Source of the DNA: Aphodosoma sp044433285 | GTDB lineage: Bacteria > Bacteroidota > Bacteroidia > Bacteroidales > Paludibacteraceae | Length of the DNA: 64,000 bases | Direction: 5' to 3' | Assembly: GCA_044433285.1 (NCBI GenBank) | Contig: JAWXTU010000001.1 | Coordinates: forward strand, 1-64,000 | Shown here: in pieces, positions 26,930-35,763 of the stretch | How the letters are laid out: every line of letters begins with the position of its first letter | How positions within the stretch are numbered: the stretch's first letter is position 1 | Translations under genes and position numbers: made by a program | Notes under the pieces: generated by a model | The model's database searches: none | The model's input: the letters and a program-made list of their open reading frames with translations, nothing else | Told to the model about the DNA's origin: nothing

Positions 26930-28771
26930 ATGAAAAATATATTGAAATTTACACTGTTTTTATCATTGTTGATGTTGACTATCAATGTCAATGCAAATGA
27001 TGATGTGAAATTTGTTGCCTCAGCTCCTAATGCTGTGGCGGTAGGGCAGCCGTTCAAATTGGTATATACACTCAATCAAACAGGTAAAAATATTCAGTTA
27101 CCTAGTATTAATGGATTTGAGATTATAGCTGGACCTTTTACATCTACCAGCAGTAGCACTCAGTGGGATAATGGTAAAATGTCATCGTCAAAAGAGGTGA
27201 TGTATACATATACTCTGTTGGCTGACAAAGAGGGCGAATATACAGTTCCTGCAGCTACTATCACAGTTGATAAAAAACAACATAAATCAAATGCTTTAAG
27301 AATTAAGGTTGTGCCAGCTGATAAACCTGCGGCAGGACAGAGTTCTACTAAAAGCAACAACTCTCCAGTTCAAACTTCGCAAAGTATCTCAAAAGAGACA
27401 CTATTTATCCGCCCTGTGATAAATAAAACCAATGTATGCGAACAAGAGGCAATATCTCTCACCTATAAAATTTACACCAAGGTAGATTTGGTGGATATTC
27501 AGCAGCCTAAATTTCCAGATTTTAACGGATTTTTTGTACAAGAGATAGAGTTGCCTACTAACAGACAGTTGCAGGTAGAGAATTTTAATGGTGCAAATTA
27601 TTATACCTATGAATTAAGAAAGGTATTGCTATTTCCTCAACGAGCAGGAAAAATAACTATTGATAATATGTCGTGTGATGTGGTGGTTCGTATGCGAAAC
27701 CAACGTCAATCAAGAGGCTTTTTCGATGATATTTTTGCATATAATGAGGTTAAAAAGAGTGTAACATCTACATCTCTTACAGTTAATGTATCACCACTGC
27801 CTCAACCAAAACCAGCAGATTTTGGTGGTATAGTTGGTAATTTCTCTATCGAGTCGTCGATATCAGAAGTGGAGGTGAACGCTAATGAGCCAATCACAAT
27901 TAAAGTAAAAGTGTCTGGCTCTGGAAATATGAAGATGATTAAGAATGCTCAGTTCAAATTTCCAGCAGATTTTGAAGTTTACGACCCTACCGTTACAAAC
28001 AATTTCAAAGTTACTCCAAGTGGTTTAGCGGGTTCAAAAACAATGGAGTATCTGGTTATTCCTCGTCATAAAGGAGATTTTACAGTGCCAGCCAGAACAT
28101 TTAGTTACTATAACCCAGAGACTAAAACATATAATCAGCTCTCGACAAATGAGTTTAATATCAAAGTTAATAAAGGCGATTCAACATATACACCATCTTC
28201 GGCAGTATCTAATTTTGCATCGCAAGAGCGTGTAGAACTTATCGGAACAGACATAAGATATATCAAACCAGAATGCGGTAAACTTATTAATGATGCGGTA
28301 CTTATTACAGGTACATTACTATTCTGGTTAGCTTTTATTCTTCCATTCCTTTTGGCTTTAGCATTGCTCTATTTCTTCCGTAAGCAAGCAAAAGAAAATG
28401 CAAATGAGGCGTTAGTGCGTAATAAAAAAGCAAACAAAATGGTGCAAAGGCGACTTAAAGTTGCATCTGTTGAATACAAGGCTGGGCGCAAAGATACCTT
28501 CTACGATGAGATATTAAAGGCACTTTGGGGATATTTATGTGATAAATTATCTATGCCTCTGTCTGAATTAAATAAGGAAAATGTATCTCAAAAGCTTGCC
28601 GATCGCAATGTTGATGAAAATATTATTGGGCAGTTTATCTCACTGCTAGATAATTGCGAATTTGAACGATATGCTCCTTTGTCTGATACAAAATCTGCAA
28701 TGGATAAAATATATAATGATACTGTTAATATGATCTCTACGCTAGAGAGTGCTATAAAAAAACAAAAATAA
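26930..28771 (+). CDS. batD: Oxygen tolerance protein BatD
   Basis: A 613-residue BatD protein. It has a signal peptide (about 1-22), several immunoglobulin-like beta domains in the periplasm (about 25-440; KFVASAPNAVAVGQPFKLVYTLNQTG at the start), a membrane helix (about 458-480, FWLAFILPFLLALALLYFF) and a cytoplasmic helical tail (about 490-613). It resembles the tail of the gene at 22791. It probably scaffolds the BatA/BatB complex. It overlaps batE by one base. Confidence 0.92.
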   Translation: MKNILKFTLFLSLLMLTINVNANDDVKFVASAPNAVAVGQPFKLVYTLNQTGKNIQLPSINGFEIIAGPFTSTSSSTQWDNGKMSSSKEVMYTYTLLADKEGEYTVPAATITVDKKQHKSNALRIKVVPADKPAAGQSSTKSNNSPVQTSQSISKETLFIRPVINKTNVCEQEAISLTYKIYTKVDLVDIQQPKFPDFNGFFVQEIELPTNRQLQVENFNGANYYTYELRKVLLFPQRAGKITIDNMSCDVVVRMRNQRQSRGFFDDIFAYNEVKKSVTSTSLTVNVSPLPQPKPADFGGIVGNFSIESSISEVEVNANEPITIKVKVSGSGNMKMIKNAQFKFPADFEVYDPTVTNNFKVTPSGLAGSKTMEYLVIPRHKGDFTVPARTFSYYNPETKTYNQLSTNEFNIKVNKGDSTYTPSSAVSNFASQERVELIGTDIRYIKPECGKLINDAVLITGTLLFWLAFILPFLLALALLYFFRKQAKENANEALVRNKKANKMVQRRLKVASVEYKAGRKDTFYDEILKALWGYLCDKLSMPLSELNKENVSQKLADRNVDENIIGQFISLLDNCEFERYAPLSDTKSAMDKIYNDTVNMISTLESAIKKQK

Positions 28772-29526
28772 TGATACGAACTACGATAATAACATCCTTA
28801 CTATTTTTTGTTTCTTTGCTTTCTGCTCAAGAACTTGAACAGACCCTTTGGCAACAAGCAACAGAACAATACTCTTCACAACAATATACGGAGGCTGCCA
28901 ATACATACGAGCAGATATTGCAGAGTGGCAAATCGGCTGCGCTCTATTATAATTATGCCAATTCACTCTTTAAATCTGGCGAGATAGGAGCGGCGATTCT
29001 TAATTATGAAAGAGCACTTTTACTTGCTCCGTCAGATGAGGATATTAAATTTAATTTGGAGTTTGCCAATCAGCAAAAAAGCGACAAGATAGATAAAGTT
29101 GATAAATTCTTTTTGTTTAGTTGGACTAATGCTCTTATGCACAGATTTACGCCTAATCAGTGGGCATATATGGCTATTACACTGTTTTCATTAACGTTAG
29201 CACTGTTATTAATTTATTTCTTCTCTAAAAGAAGAGCTATAAGGAAACTTGCTTTTTATCTAGCTATTTCATTGCTTTTTCTCACTATTGTATCGTTTTT
29301 GTATTCATTTGCATCTAAATCAGAAATGGTTAAGCGCGCGCCAGCTATCGTTATGGTAGGTTCGGTTTCGGTTAATAGTGCCCCAGATGTTAGTGGCACT
29401 GAGGTGTTTGTATTGCATGAGGGCACAAAGGTATATATCAAAAGTCAGTTGACAGATTGGAGCGAAATATCTATAGAGAGTGGTAATATCGGATGGATAC
29501 CTACTTCCGCTATAGAGCCTATCTAA
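28771..29526 (+). CDS. batE: BatE-like TPR and SH3 protein
   Basis: A 251-residue protein: signal peptide (to about residue 18, LLSAQE), TPR repeats (about 22-105; ALYYNYANSLFKSGEIGAAILNYERAL), two membrane helices (about 130-150 and 160-180) and a C-terminal bacterial SH3-like domain (about 195-251; EVFVLHEGTKVYIKSQLTDWSEISIESGNIGWIP). The start A is shared with the batD stop TAA. Last Bat gene of the operon. Confidence 0.9.
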   Translation: MIRTTIITSLLFFVSLLSAQELEQTLWQQATEQYSSQQYTEAANTYEQILQSGKSAALYYNYANSLFKSGEIGAAILNYERALLLAPSDEDIKFNLEFANQQKSDKIDKVDKFFLFSWTNALMHRFTPNQWAYMAITLFSLTLALLLIYFFSKRRAIRKLAFYLAISLLFLTIVSFLYSFASKSEMVKRAPAIVMVGSVSVNSAPDVSGTEVFVLHEGTKVYIKSQLTDWSEISIESGNIGWIPTSAIEPI

Positions 29527-29539
29527 TAGTACATTTTCA

Positions 29540-30205
29540 ATGAATAGCCTCATAGAATTTGATCAGAATATTACCCTTTTTCTTAATGGGTGTCATTCAT
29601 CGTATTTTGATTCATTCTTTTTCCTATACACAGATTTAAAGACGTGGATACCACTTATTTTGTTAGTTATGTATGTTGCGTGGCGGCAGTGGGGTATTAA
29701 GGCTTTATATTTCTATTTGGCAGTAGCATTGGTTATCTTTTTGTCCGATCAGTTCTCTTCATCACTAATAAAACCGCTTTTTGCTCGTCCACGTCCTACA
29801 CATGAACCTTTAATTGCTGACCTAGTGCACACCGTAAACGGCTATCGAGGCGGAAGATATGGCTTTGTTTCATCACATTCAGCCAATTCATTTGCCTTCG
29901 CCCTCCTTAGTTTACTGTTGTTTAAGCGTACCCTTTATTCGTTTTCTATTCTTTTTTGGGCATTTATTACAGCTTATTCCAGAGTTTATTTGGGCGTACA
30001 TTATGTCGGAGATATATTTTTTGGCGCATTAGTTGGCGTTTTTTTTGCGTTTTTATTATATTATATATTAAAACGCTTACCATTTGTTACTTTTATTCGA
30101 GAAAATTCAATACTATCTAAATTTAATAATCGCCTGATTATCATAGGTTTTATGCTATTGTATTTAATGCTCTTTATAATATCATATATCTCTGTAATTC
30201 AGTAA
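29540..30205 (+). CDS. PAP2-family membrane phosphatase
   Basis: A 221-residue polytopic membrane protein with the three PAP2 motifs: KPLFARPRP (about 77-85), SSHS within GFVSSHSANSFAF (about 110-116) and SRVYLGVHYVGD (about 149-160), giving the catalytic His pair. Substrates of this family include undecaprenyl pyrophosphate and phosphatidic or lipid A phosphates; the substrate here is not decided by sequence. It starts 13 bases after batE and probably belongs to the same transcript. Confidence 0.92.
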   Translation: MNSLIEFDQNITLFLNGCHSSYFDSFFFLYTDLKTWIPLILLVMYVAWRQWGIKALYFYLAVALVIFLSDQFSSSLIKPLFARPRPTHEPLIADLVHTVNGYRGGRYGFVSSHSANSFAFALLSLLLFKRTLYSFSILFWAFITAYSRVYLGVHYVGDIFFGALVGVFFAFLLYYILKRLPFVTFIRENSILSKFNNRLIIIGFMLLYLMLFIISYISVIQ

Positions 30206-30250
30206 GTTATCTGATATTTGTCATTTTTTTTAAAAAAAAGTATAAAAATA

Positions 30251-30282
30251 TTTGGTGGATTTGAAATATATTTATAAATTTG
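30251..30282 (+). promoter_or_regulatory. Promoter of the small HTH protein
   Basis: TTTG at 30251-30254, a 20-base spacer and TAAATTTG at 30275-30282, 49 bases before the ATG. Confidence 0.75.
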
Positions 30283-30331
30283 AGGTGTAAAAAATATACT
30301 TATTTTTATTAACTCTTAAAATCTAAATATT

Positions 30332-30577
30332 ATGACAAAGACAATCACGTTTAACGAACTTAGAAGAATCAAAGACAGTCTGCCAGATGGCAGTATGCAA
30401 AGTATTGCAGATGAGTTAGGACTTAAAGTTGAAACTGTACGCAATTACTTTGGTGGTCACAATTATAAGGATGGTAACGGTTGTGGTATTCACATAGAAC
30501 CAGGTCCTGATGGTGGTATGGTTATGTTAGATGACACTACTATACTAGAATTAGCACAAAGAATTATTGAGGAATAG
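30332..30577 (+). CDS. Small helix-turn-helix DNA-binding protein
   Basis: An 81-residue protein. Residues 8-45 form a helix-turn-helix: LRRIKDSLPDGSMQSIADELGLKVETVRNYFGG. A conserved Gly-rich turn (NYKDGNGCGIHIEPGPDGGMV) and a final helix follow. Similar short proteins are common in Bacteroidetes and are taken to be regulators, with targets unknown. It is a single gene with its own promoter and a very strong terminator, suggesting substantial expression. The TAG stop is functional. Confidence 0.8.
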   Translation: MTKTITFNELRRIKDSLPDGSMQSIADELGLKVETVRNYFGGHNYKDGNGCGIHIEPGPDGGMVMLDDTTILELAQRIIEE

Positions 30578-30624
30578 TTGAAGTAGTTGTAATACTTCGT
30601 CTTCTAATAAAGTGCTGTTAGCAC

Positions 30625-30658
30625 AAAAGGGTCTATATCGCGAGATATAGACCCTTTT
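30625..30658 (+). terminator. Perfect 15-bp stem terminator
   Basis: AAAAGGGTCTATATC (30625-30639) pairs exactly with GATATAGACCCTTTT (30644-30658) around GCGA. With A and T runs at both ends it should work in both directions. Confidence 0.92.
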
Positions 30659-30677
30659 GTGTGGGGATATTCCTCTA

Positions 30678-30708
30678 TTGTCAGTGTTAAAAATATTTTA
30701 TACCTTTG
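30678..30708 (+). promoter_or_regulatory. Promoter of the BspA-type LRR gene
   Basis: TTG at 30678-30680, a 20-base spacer and TACCTTTG at 30701-30708, giving a leader of about 95 bases. Confidence 0.75.
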
Positions 30709-30807
30709 CAGTCGAATTTGTGTATTATTATCATCTTTTGTATGGTGTTGTTTTTCCATAGTATAACAACTGACAAATCAATAATTATTATTTAAAGCTA
30801 AATTTAT

Positions 30808-32640
30808 ATGAAAAAACTTTTTTTACTTTTTGCTGTATTAACAGCATTTACATTCTCTGCAAAAGCAGAGGATTTTTCGGCGGTAAACTCCGATGGCGTT
30901 ACTATTTATTATAATATCACTGATGCTTCGGCTTTGACAGTAGAGGTAACGTATGAGGGTGATATTATGTATTATTCTTCTGACCCATATAGTGGAGATG
31001 TTAATATTCCAAGCACAGTTACTTATAGTGGAACCATATATTCGGTAACGTCAATTGGTTCTTATGCGTTTTATGAATGCACAGGCTTAAGTAGTGTTGC
31101 TATTCCTGAGGGCGTAATGTCAATTGGCTCCTCTGCGTTTTATGAATGCACAGGCTTAAGTAGCATCACTATCCCCGAGGGTGTAACTTCTATTGGTTCT
31201 TGGGTGTTTTCTGACTGCACAGAATTAATTAATATTACTATTCCAGAAGGTTTGACTTTGATTAGTTTAGGAGCGTTTGCAGGTTGCACAAGTTTAAGTA
31301 GTATAACTATTCCGGAGGGCGTAACCTCGATTGACTGGAGAGCGTTTTATGGTTGCAGTAATTTAAGTAGTATAACTATTCCCGAAAGCGTAACGTATAT
31401 TGCTTATGACACGTTTTATGGTACTTCGTGGTTAAATAATCAATCAGATGGGGTTGTTTATATAGGTAGTTTATTGTATTCTTATAACGGAGAGATGCCA
31501 TCAAACACTACAATAGTAGTTAAGGATGCTACAACGTCTATTGGCGAACGAGCATTTTATAATTGCAGTAATTTAAGTAGTATCACTATTCCCGAAAGTG
31601 TAACGTCTATTGGCTCTTCTTCTTTTTATGGTTGCACGGGTTTAAGTAGTATCACTATTCCCGAAGGTGTAACGTCTATTGGTGAAGATTCGTTTTATAA
31701 TTGCAGTAATTTAAGTTTTATCTCTGTACCAGAGAGTTTAACGTTTATTGGTGGTGGTGCTTTAACAGGTACACCTTGGTTGAATGATCAACAAGATGGG
31801 GTATTATATGTATCTAGCGTCCTTTATTGTTACGTGGGTGATATGCCTGCTAATACAGAAATAGATGTAAATGATGGTACCACAGCGATTTGTGGAGGAG
31901 CATTTGAAGATTATACAAATTTAAGCAAAATCACAATTCCTGAATCTGTAATTTCTGTTGGTTTTGAGACCTTTTTTGGTTGTACTGGTTTAAGTACTGT
32001 GATATTTAATGCTGATAGTTGCGATTTTAGTGATGCTGTGTGGAGTGATGGTAGTATTTTATCAGGGATAGTAACGGTAGGTAGTAATGTAAGACATATA
32101 CCCGCATATTTTATGTCTTTTCAAACAAATTTGACTAGTTTTGTTATACCAGAATCTGTAACTTCTGTAGGAGCGGCGGCATTTGGGGCTTGTATAAGTT
32201 TAAGTAGTATTACTATACCAAAATCAGTAACTTCAATTGGTGATGCAGCCTTTTATTATTGTACAGGTCTCTCTGAGTTGTATGTATATGCTATCGTACC
32301 TCCAACAATTGAATCGGAAACTTTTTATGAAGTAGATCGTTCTATCCCAGTATATGTTCCAGAAGCTAGTGTGGCGGATTATCAAGCACATGAATATTGG
32401 AGTGAGTTTAATATCCAAGGTATTAGCGAAACTGTTACTGCAGCAGAATCAGTTAAAGCTGACGAAATAGATTTTATCCAAAATGGTAATACTATCAGCT
32501 TTACCGAAGAACAACAAGTGAGTGTATACAGCATTAATGGTGTTTGTGTCTTTTCAGGCATCACTCGTGATTTGCAACTCACAACTCGCGGTATTTATGT
32601 GGTGGTAACCACTTCTGGCGTAACCAAGGTGATTATCTAA
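30808..32640 (+). CDS. BspA-type leucine-rich repeat surface protein with T9SS sorting signal
   Basis: A 610-residue exported protein: signal peptide MKKLFLLFAVLTAFTFSAKA, then about 15 LRR_5 repeats of 23 residues (core LSSITIPEGVTSIGSSAFYG), interrupted twice by a 'GTxWLNxQxDGVxY' spacer. The C-terminus (VSVYSINGVCVFSG ... LTTRGIYVVVTTSGVTKVII) matches the type-A sorting domain of type IX secretion, so it is probably exported across the outer membrane and attached to the surface. BspA proteins bind host or microbial ligands in oral species; the ligand here is unknown. Repeats are also alike at DNA level, so copy number can change by recombination. Confidence 0.9.
   Translation: MKKLFLLFAVLTAFTFSAKAEDFSAVNSDGVTIYYNITDASALTVEVTYEGDIMYYSSDPYSGDVNIPSTVTYSGTIYSVTSIGSYAFYECTGLSSVAIPEGVMSIGSSAFYECTGLSSITIPEGVTSIGSWVFSDCTELINITIPEGLTLISLGAFAGCTSLSSITIPEGVTSIDWRAFYGCSNLSSITIPESVTYIAYDTFYGTSWLNNQSDGVVYIGSLLYSYNGEMPSNTTIVVKDATTSIGERAFYNCSNLSSITIPESVTSIGSSSFYGCTGLSSITIPEGVTSIGEDSFYNCSNLSFISVPESLTFIGGGALTGTPWLNDQQDGVLYVSSVLYCYVGDMPANTEIDVNDGTTAICGGAFEDYTNLSKITIPESVISVGFETFFGCTGLSTVIFNADSCDFSDAVWSDGSILSGIVTVGSNVRHIPAYFMSFQTNLTSFVIPESVTSVGAAAFGACISLSSITIPKSVTSIGDAAFYYCTGLSELYVYAIVPPTIESETFYEVDRSIPVYVPEASVADYQAHEYWSEFNIQGISETVTAAESVKADEIDFIQNGNTISFTEEQQVSVYSINGVCVFSGITRDLQLTTRGIYVVVTTSGVTKVII
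31050..31740 (+). repeat. DNA-level LRR repeats
   Basis: The 69-bp coding unit recurs with strong nucleotide identity in places: GGTTTAAGTAGTATCACTAT and CCCGAAAGTGTAACGTCTAT variants appear between 31370 and 31690. Bases 31550-31690 are the most uniform part. Confidence 0.7.
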
Positions 32641-32659
32641 TCCACCTTAAACCAAAAAT

Positions 32660-32705
32660 AAAAATCCGATAAGAGTTTTGTTAATCGAACTCTTATCGGA
32701 TTTTT
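32660..32705. terminator. Bidirectional terminator between convergent genes
   Basis: AAAAATCCGATAAGAGTT (32660-32677) pairs exactly with AACTCTTATCGGATTTTT (32688-32705). It serves the LRR gene on the plus strand and the DUF1566 gene on the minus strand. Confidence 0.93.
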
Positions 32706-32733
32706 GGTAATGTGTTCAAAAATAGTTGGTGGA

Positions 32734-34011
32734 CTACTTTACATCACGTACCAAGCGTACAAAATTGTGATATCTCTCTTCTCCGCCTTCAACTGCTATA
32801 TCGTTATTGGCTTTAGAGTCAAATCTTACAGCTCCAGCTCCGTGGAAATCTTTTCCTTGATTATTAACGGCACGACCAAATGCCACATACCATGCAAAAT
32901 AATATGGTGTACCTTTTCTAAAGCAGGCAGAAGTATTTGTCCAATAATATCCAAAATCTGCATCTTTAGCCTCGTTTACAAATTGAGTACAATTGAAAAT
33001 AGGGTCAATTGCAGCCTCTAGTGTTTCATTGCTTGGTGCACGAGAATAATCAACAATACTTTGTAGCTCTTTTACGTTTGGTAGTCTCAAATCGCTGTAC
33101 CCTGCCAATGTAGCCCCCTCGGCATATATCAGAGCATCTGTCCATTCTATCCCCTTGCCATTGTCATCTTTAGCCCACATTAGTCCTGTTGCTTTATCCG
33201 ATATAGTTCCATCGCCATTATCAACAAATTTATTTTCACCATAGATATTTCCTCTAACGGCACGAACTTGTTTAGCCATCGGATTTCCCATCATCATTGG
33301 TCTGCTATTTTGGTCATTGCCTTGTGGCATAGGAGGGCGTTGTCTTGCTTCACCGTTTTCATCTTCGTCGCGGCGTTCACCTCTCTGGCGCATAGGAGGG
33401 CGTTGTTGCGTTGTGTCATTACCCATTTCGCCCTCTCTTCTTCTCATATTTGAACCAGCTGGATAGGCTTTTATATGACCAGTAACGTGGTTTACTCCAA
33501 AGGCAGCGTCATTTCTTCCCTCTACAGTTTCACCTACATATTTATGGTCAGCCCAAAACTGTTCATCTTTTGTTACTCGTCCAGTAGCGAGTTTAAAAAA
33601 TGTTGTGTCTAGATAGGGCCAGCCCTCGTTGAAATCGCTTATAGAGAATAGCTCTTTAGCTGTAGGGAGTCGCCAATCAGAATAACCGCCAAACTCTAGA
33701 TTTTCGCAATACTCTTTGGCTTCTGCCTACGTCATACCCTCCATTGGTGGAGTTTGTTGCCACATAAGTCCTGTGTTAGAGTCAGTAACTGTTCCATCGC
33801 CATTATCTTTGAACTCTAATTTAGAGTCTACGATATAGTTCGCATCTTGACCATATAGCGGATCGCCCTTTTGTGGCGTATCAATTACATTGCCATTTGC
33901 ATCATAACACTGAGTTTGTCCTGTGGCATTAATTTTGTAGCTAACTTGACTGCTACAACTAAAGCAAATAAATGCACATGCTAAAGTTGCTAAAAGATTT
34001 GTAGTCTTCAT
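32734..34011 (-). pseudogene. DUF1566 (Lcl) lipoprotein interrupted by one in-frame amber codon
   Basis: One continuous minus-strand frame of 426 codons runs from the ATG at 34011 to 32734, broken only by TAG at 33729-33727. It opens with a lipoprotein signal (lipobox about FICFSC). Two similar DUF1566 domains follow: NGDGTVTDSNTGLMWQQ ... AEAKEYCENLEFGGYSDWRLPT, and later NGDGTISDKATGLMWAKD ... GYSDLRLPNVKEL. The amber sits at codon 95, exactly where the family and the second domain (IEWTDAL) have Trp, so TGG to TAG is the simplest event. There is no frameshift. It would yield a 94-residue fragment unless read through. It could also be an assembly or sequencing error. Confidence 0.88.
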
Positions 34012-34050
34012 ACTTTGTTTGATTATAGATTATTGTAAAAGTTTTATAAT

Positions 34051-34058
34051 CAAACGTA
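34051..34058 (-). promoter_or_regulatory. Possible -7 element of the DUF1566 gene
   Basis: On the minus strand TACGTTTG fits TAnnTTTG, 39 bases before the ATG. No convincing -33 TTTG was seen. Confidence 0.4.
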
Positions 34059-34092
34059 TAACTGTGTGGAATATTGTATTAAAAGGGGGAGT

Positions 34093-34830
34093 TTACAACT
34101 CTTCTACATTTAGTCGTAGATATAAATCCTCTGTCTGTTGTGGATTTTTTGAATTATATATTATCTGGTCGTCATTCATATGCTTGATGTATAAAAATGG
34201 CTCTTCTGCAGAATCTAAGAATAATCGGCATTTTCCTATACTATCTACTTTGAAATGACCTTTCTTAATATCGCCGAGCGAAAGTCCATTCGTACGTCTT
34301 AAAATTTTGGGCATTTTCTCCCATAATTCAACTTTTTCTATCTCTGAAAAATTTATCGTGATACCATAACTTCCAGTAAATTCAATCTTTTCGTCGGTAA
34401 TATTCACTGCTGTTGGGGTAGAATTTCTCCATATAAATAGGCTTGCAATTACGGTGATGCTAATAAGTATAACTGGCACGCTAATAAGTATAACTGGCAC
34501 TAAGATTTTCTCTAATCTGCTCTTTTTATTTTTATCATATTTTTGAGCAATAGTAGTGGCTATTAGCACACCTATAATGATGACAATAAGAGATATAATT
34601 GTTCGAGTAGAGAATTGCATTGATGAGAAAAGTGGTGTCGCCAGCAGTAGGTTGATAACGCCAATAATTATCATCCCTTTTTTATGAACATTTCCGATAG
34701 CGGGTAAATCTATGTTCCTCTTTTTCTCTTCCGACATTGTGTTGATACCAGATATGAGATTAGGAAATCTCCCAACCAACATTCCCATCCCAATAAAAAA
34801 CACTCCAAAAATTATAAATGTCATTTCCAT
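34093..34830 (-). CDS. DUF3784-type membrane protein with C-terminal PH-like domain
   Basis: A 245-residue protein. The N-terminal part has the DUF3784 pattern: IIFGVFFIGMGMLVGRFPNLISGINTMSEEKKRNID. Membrane helices lie at about 3-22, 50-70, 78-95 and 110-135. The C-terminal 100 residues (NITDEKIEFTGSYGITINFSEIEKVELW ...) look like a small bacterial PH-like beta domain in the cytoplasm. The last helix contains a 7-residue tandem duplication. Function unknown. Its own minus-strand promoter lies upstream. Confidence 0.75.
   Translation of the reverse strand: MEMTFIIFGVFFIGMGMLVGRFPNLISGINTMSEEKKRNIDLPAIGNVHKKGMIIIGVINLLLATPLFSSMQFSTRTIISLIVIIIGVLIATTIAQKYDKNKKSRLEKILVPVILISVPVILISITVIASLFIWRNSTPTAVNITDEKIEFTGSYGITINFSEIEKVELWEKMPKILRRTNGLSLGDIKKGHFKVDSIGKCRLFLDSAEEPFLYIKHMNDDQIIYNSKNPQQTEDLYLRLNVEEL
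34459..34500. repeat. 21-bp perfect tandem duplication inside the DUF3784 gene
   Basis: GCTAATAAGTATAACTGGCA plus C occurs twice head to tail (34459-34479, 34480-34500). It adds seven residues (VPVILIS repeated) to a membrane helix while keeping frame. Confidence 0.9.
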
Positions 34831-34863
34831 CTGTATGAAATTTTAAAGATAAATATTATGTTG

Positions 34864-34871
34864 CAAAGATA
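34864..34871 (-). promoter_or_regulatory. -7 element of the DUF3784 gene
   Basis: Minus-strand TATCTTTG followed by C, 33 bases before the start codon at 34830. Confidence 0.65.
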
Positions 34872-35002
34872 ATGATTTTTTTTCACTATTTCTCTCTAAA
34901 AATTATTATTCTCCTGATTTTTCAAAAAAAGTTGCATTTACTAATGGAATATTCGTTTACGATTAACCCCCAAAATAGCGGAAACAAAAACGGATACCTC
35001 AC

Positions 35003-35041
35003 AAAAAAAAGCATCGATAATCGAAAGATTATCGGTGCTTT
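35003..35041 (-). terminator. Terminator of tRNA-Asp
   Basis: On the minus strand AAAGCACCGATAATC and GATTATCGATGCTTT pair with one G-T pair around TTTC, followed by a run of T. It lies just after the tRNA 3' end. Confidence 0.88.
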
Positions 35042-35043
35042 AG

Positions 35044-35117
35044 CGGTATGGACGGGACTCGAACCCGCGACCCCCTGCGTGACAGGCAGGTATTCTAACC
35101 AGCTGAACTACCACACC
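35044..35117 (-). tRNA. tRNA-Asp (GTC)
   Basis: Minus-strand cloverleaf of 74 nt without encoded CCA. The acceptor GGTGTGG pairs with CCATACC (one G-T pair), the discriminator is G, and the D arm contains AGCTGGTTAGAAT. The anticodon arm is CCTGC-CTGTCAC-GCAGG with anticodon GTC, and the T arm is CGGG-TTCGAGT-CCCG. The G discriminator and GTC anticodon identify Asp. Confidence 0.96.
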
Positions 35118-35215
35118 ATTTTAGTCGCCTTTTGTGAGATTGACTAGTTTGTTGTCGCTACAACTCCCATTTGTTACTGCTTATCTAGTAGTATATCTCT
35201 CTCATAAAAGTGATG

Positions 35216-35223
35216 CAAAGATA
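35216..35223 (-). promoter_or_regulatory. -7 element upstream of tRNA-Asp
   Basis: Minus-strand TATCTTTG followed by C, about 100 bases before the tRNA 5' end. Confidence 0.6.
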
Positions 35224-35616
35224 AGGGCTTTTTCTTTAACTACCAAATTTTCTAACCACTTTTTTTGCTATTATGCGCACTTTTTTCTTTTATGGTTTTA
35301 AATCTTTTCTTTTTCAGATAGTTATATTATGCGCTTTTGTTGATATTTTTCTTTCTTTGGACTAATTAGGCGTAATAAATAGACATTTTTTGCTAAAAAT
35401 CCCAGTTTTTCGTACTCTAATTGAGCTTCTGTATTACCCGAAACGTCATTTTTTTCTGGAGTTGCTGTTTTTTTATGCAATTTTGCCCTCTATTTTTGTG
35501 CCGAAATCTAACACAAATTCAACAAAACTATAACATAAACCTAACAAAATTTGACGAGAAACGAATCAAATTAATTAATTGATGTGATTTAAGAGTGATA
35601 ATTGGAAAAAAAATCG

Positions 35617-35624
35617 TAACTTTG
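35617..35624 (+). promoter_or_regulatory. -7 element of the DUF4831 gene
   Basis: TAACTTTG followed by C; the -33 region is weak. The leader of about 135 bases contains the inverted-end repeat. Confidence 0.6.
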
Positions 35625-35658
35625 CATTTGTAAAAAGAGTGGTAATAAAATAGTTTTT

Positions 35659-35731
35659 GAGAACTTCTAAAAGCTGCTTTGTTTCTATTTTTAAGTTTAA
35701 TTTTTAGTTTGGGGAGTTTTTAGAAGCCCCC
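35659..35731 (+). repeat. Inverted-end repeat, short copy in the DUF4831 leader
   Basis: The left arm GAGAACTTCTAAAAGCT (35659-35675) is followed by GCTTTG as in the long copies. Then the interior is deleted, and the right arm runs from GGGGAG (35711) to GCCCCC (35731). At 73 bp it looks like a long element that lost about 130 internal bases. Confidence 0.8.
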
Positions 35732-35763
35732 TTGTATAAATCCCTTAATAAGTCGACTAAATT

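Larger units (their letters stand above)
35118..35763. other. 646-bp intergenic region between tRNA-Asp and the DUF4831 gene
   Basis: AT-rich with no credible coding frame. It holds a minus-strand -7 element for the tRNA (TATCTTTG, 35216-35223), the DUF4831 promoter (-7 at 35617-35624) and a short inverted-end repeat (35659-35731). The middle, about 35230-35600, shows nothing I can name apart from A/T-rich runs. Confidence 0.6.

Noticed and set aside
32734..33447. Separate 237-codon DUF1566 gene starting at 33447
   Set aside because: The frame is continuous with upstream DUF1566 sequence, and the Met is internal with no signal peptide or promoter, so it is the 3' part of the broken gene.
33727..33729. 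Programmed recoding (pyrrolysine or stop reassignment) at the in-frame TAG
   Set aside because: TAG ends several intact genes here (ftsY, the DUF58 gene, the HTH gene, the lipoprotein at 52600), no downstream insertion element was seen, and Trp is expected at the site, so a point mutation is simpler.
34872..35147. 91-codon plus-strand open frame across tRNA-Asp
   Set aside because: It covers a tRNA gene, its terminator and a promoter; coding is not plausible.
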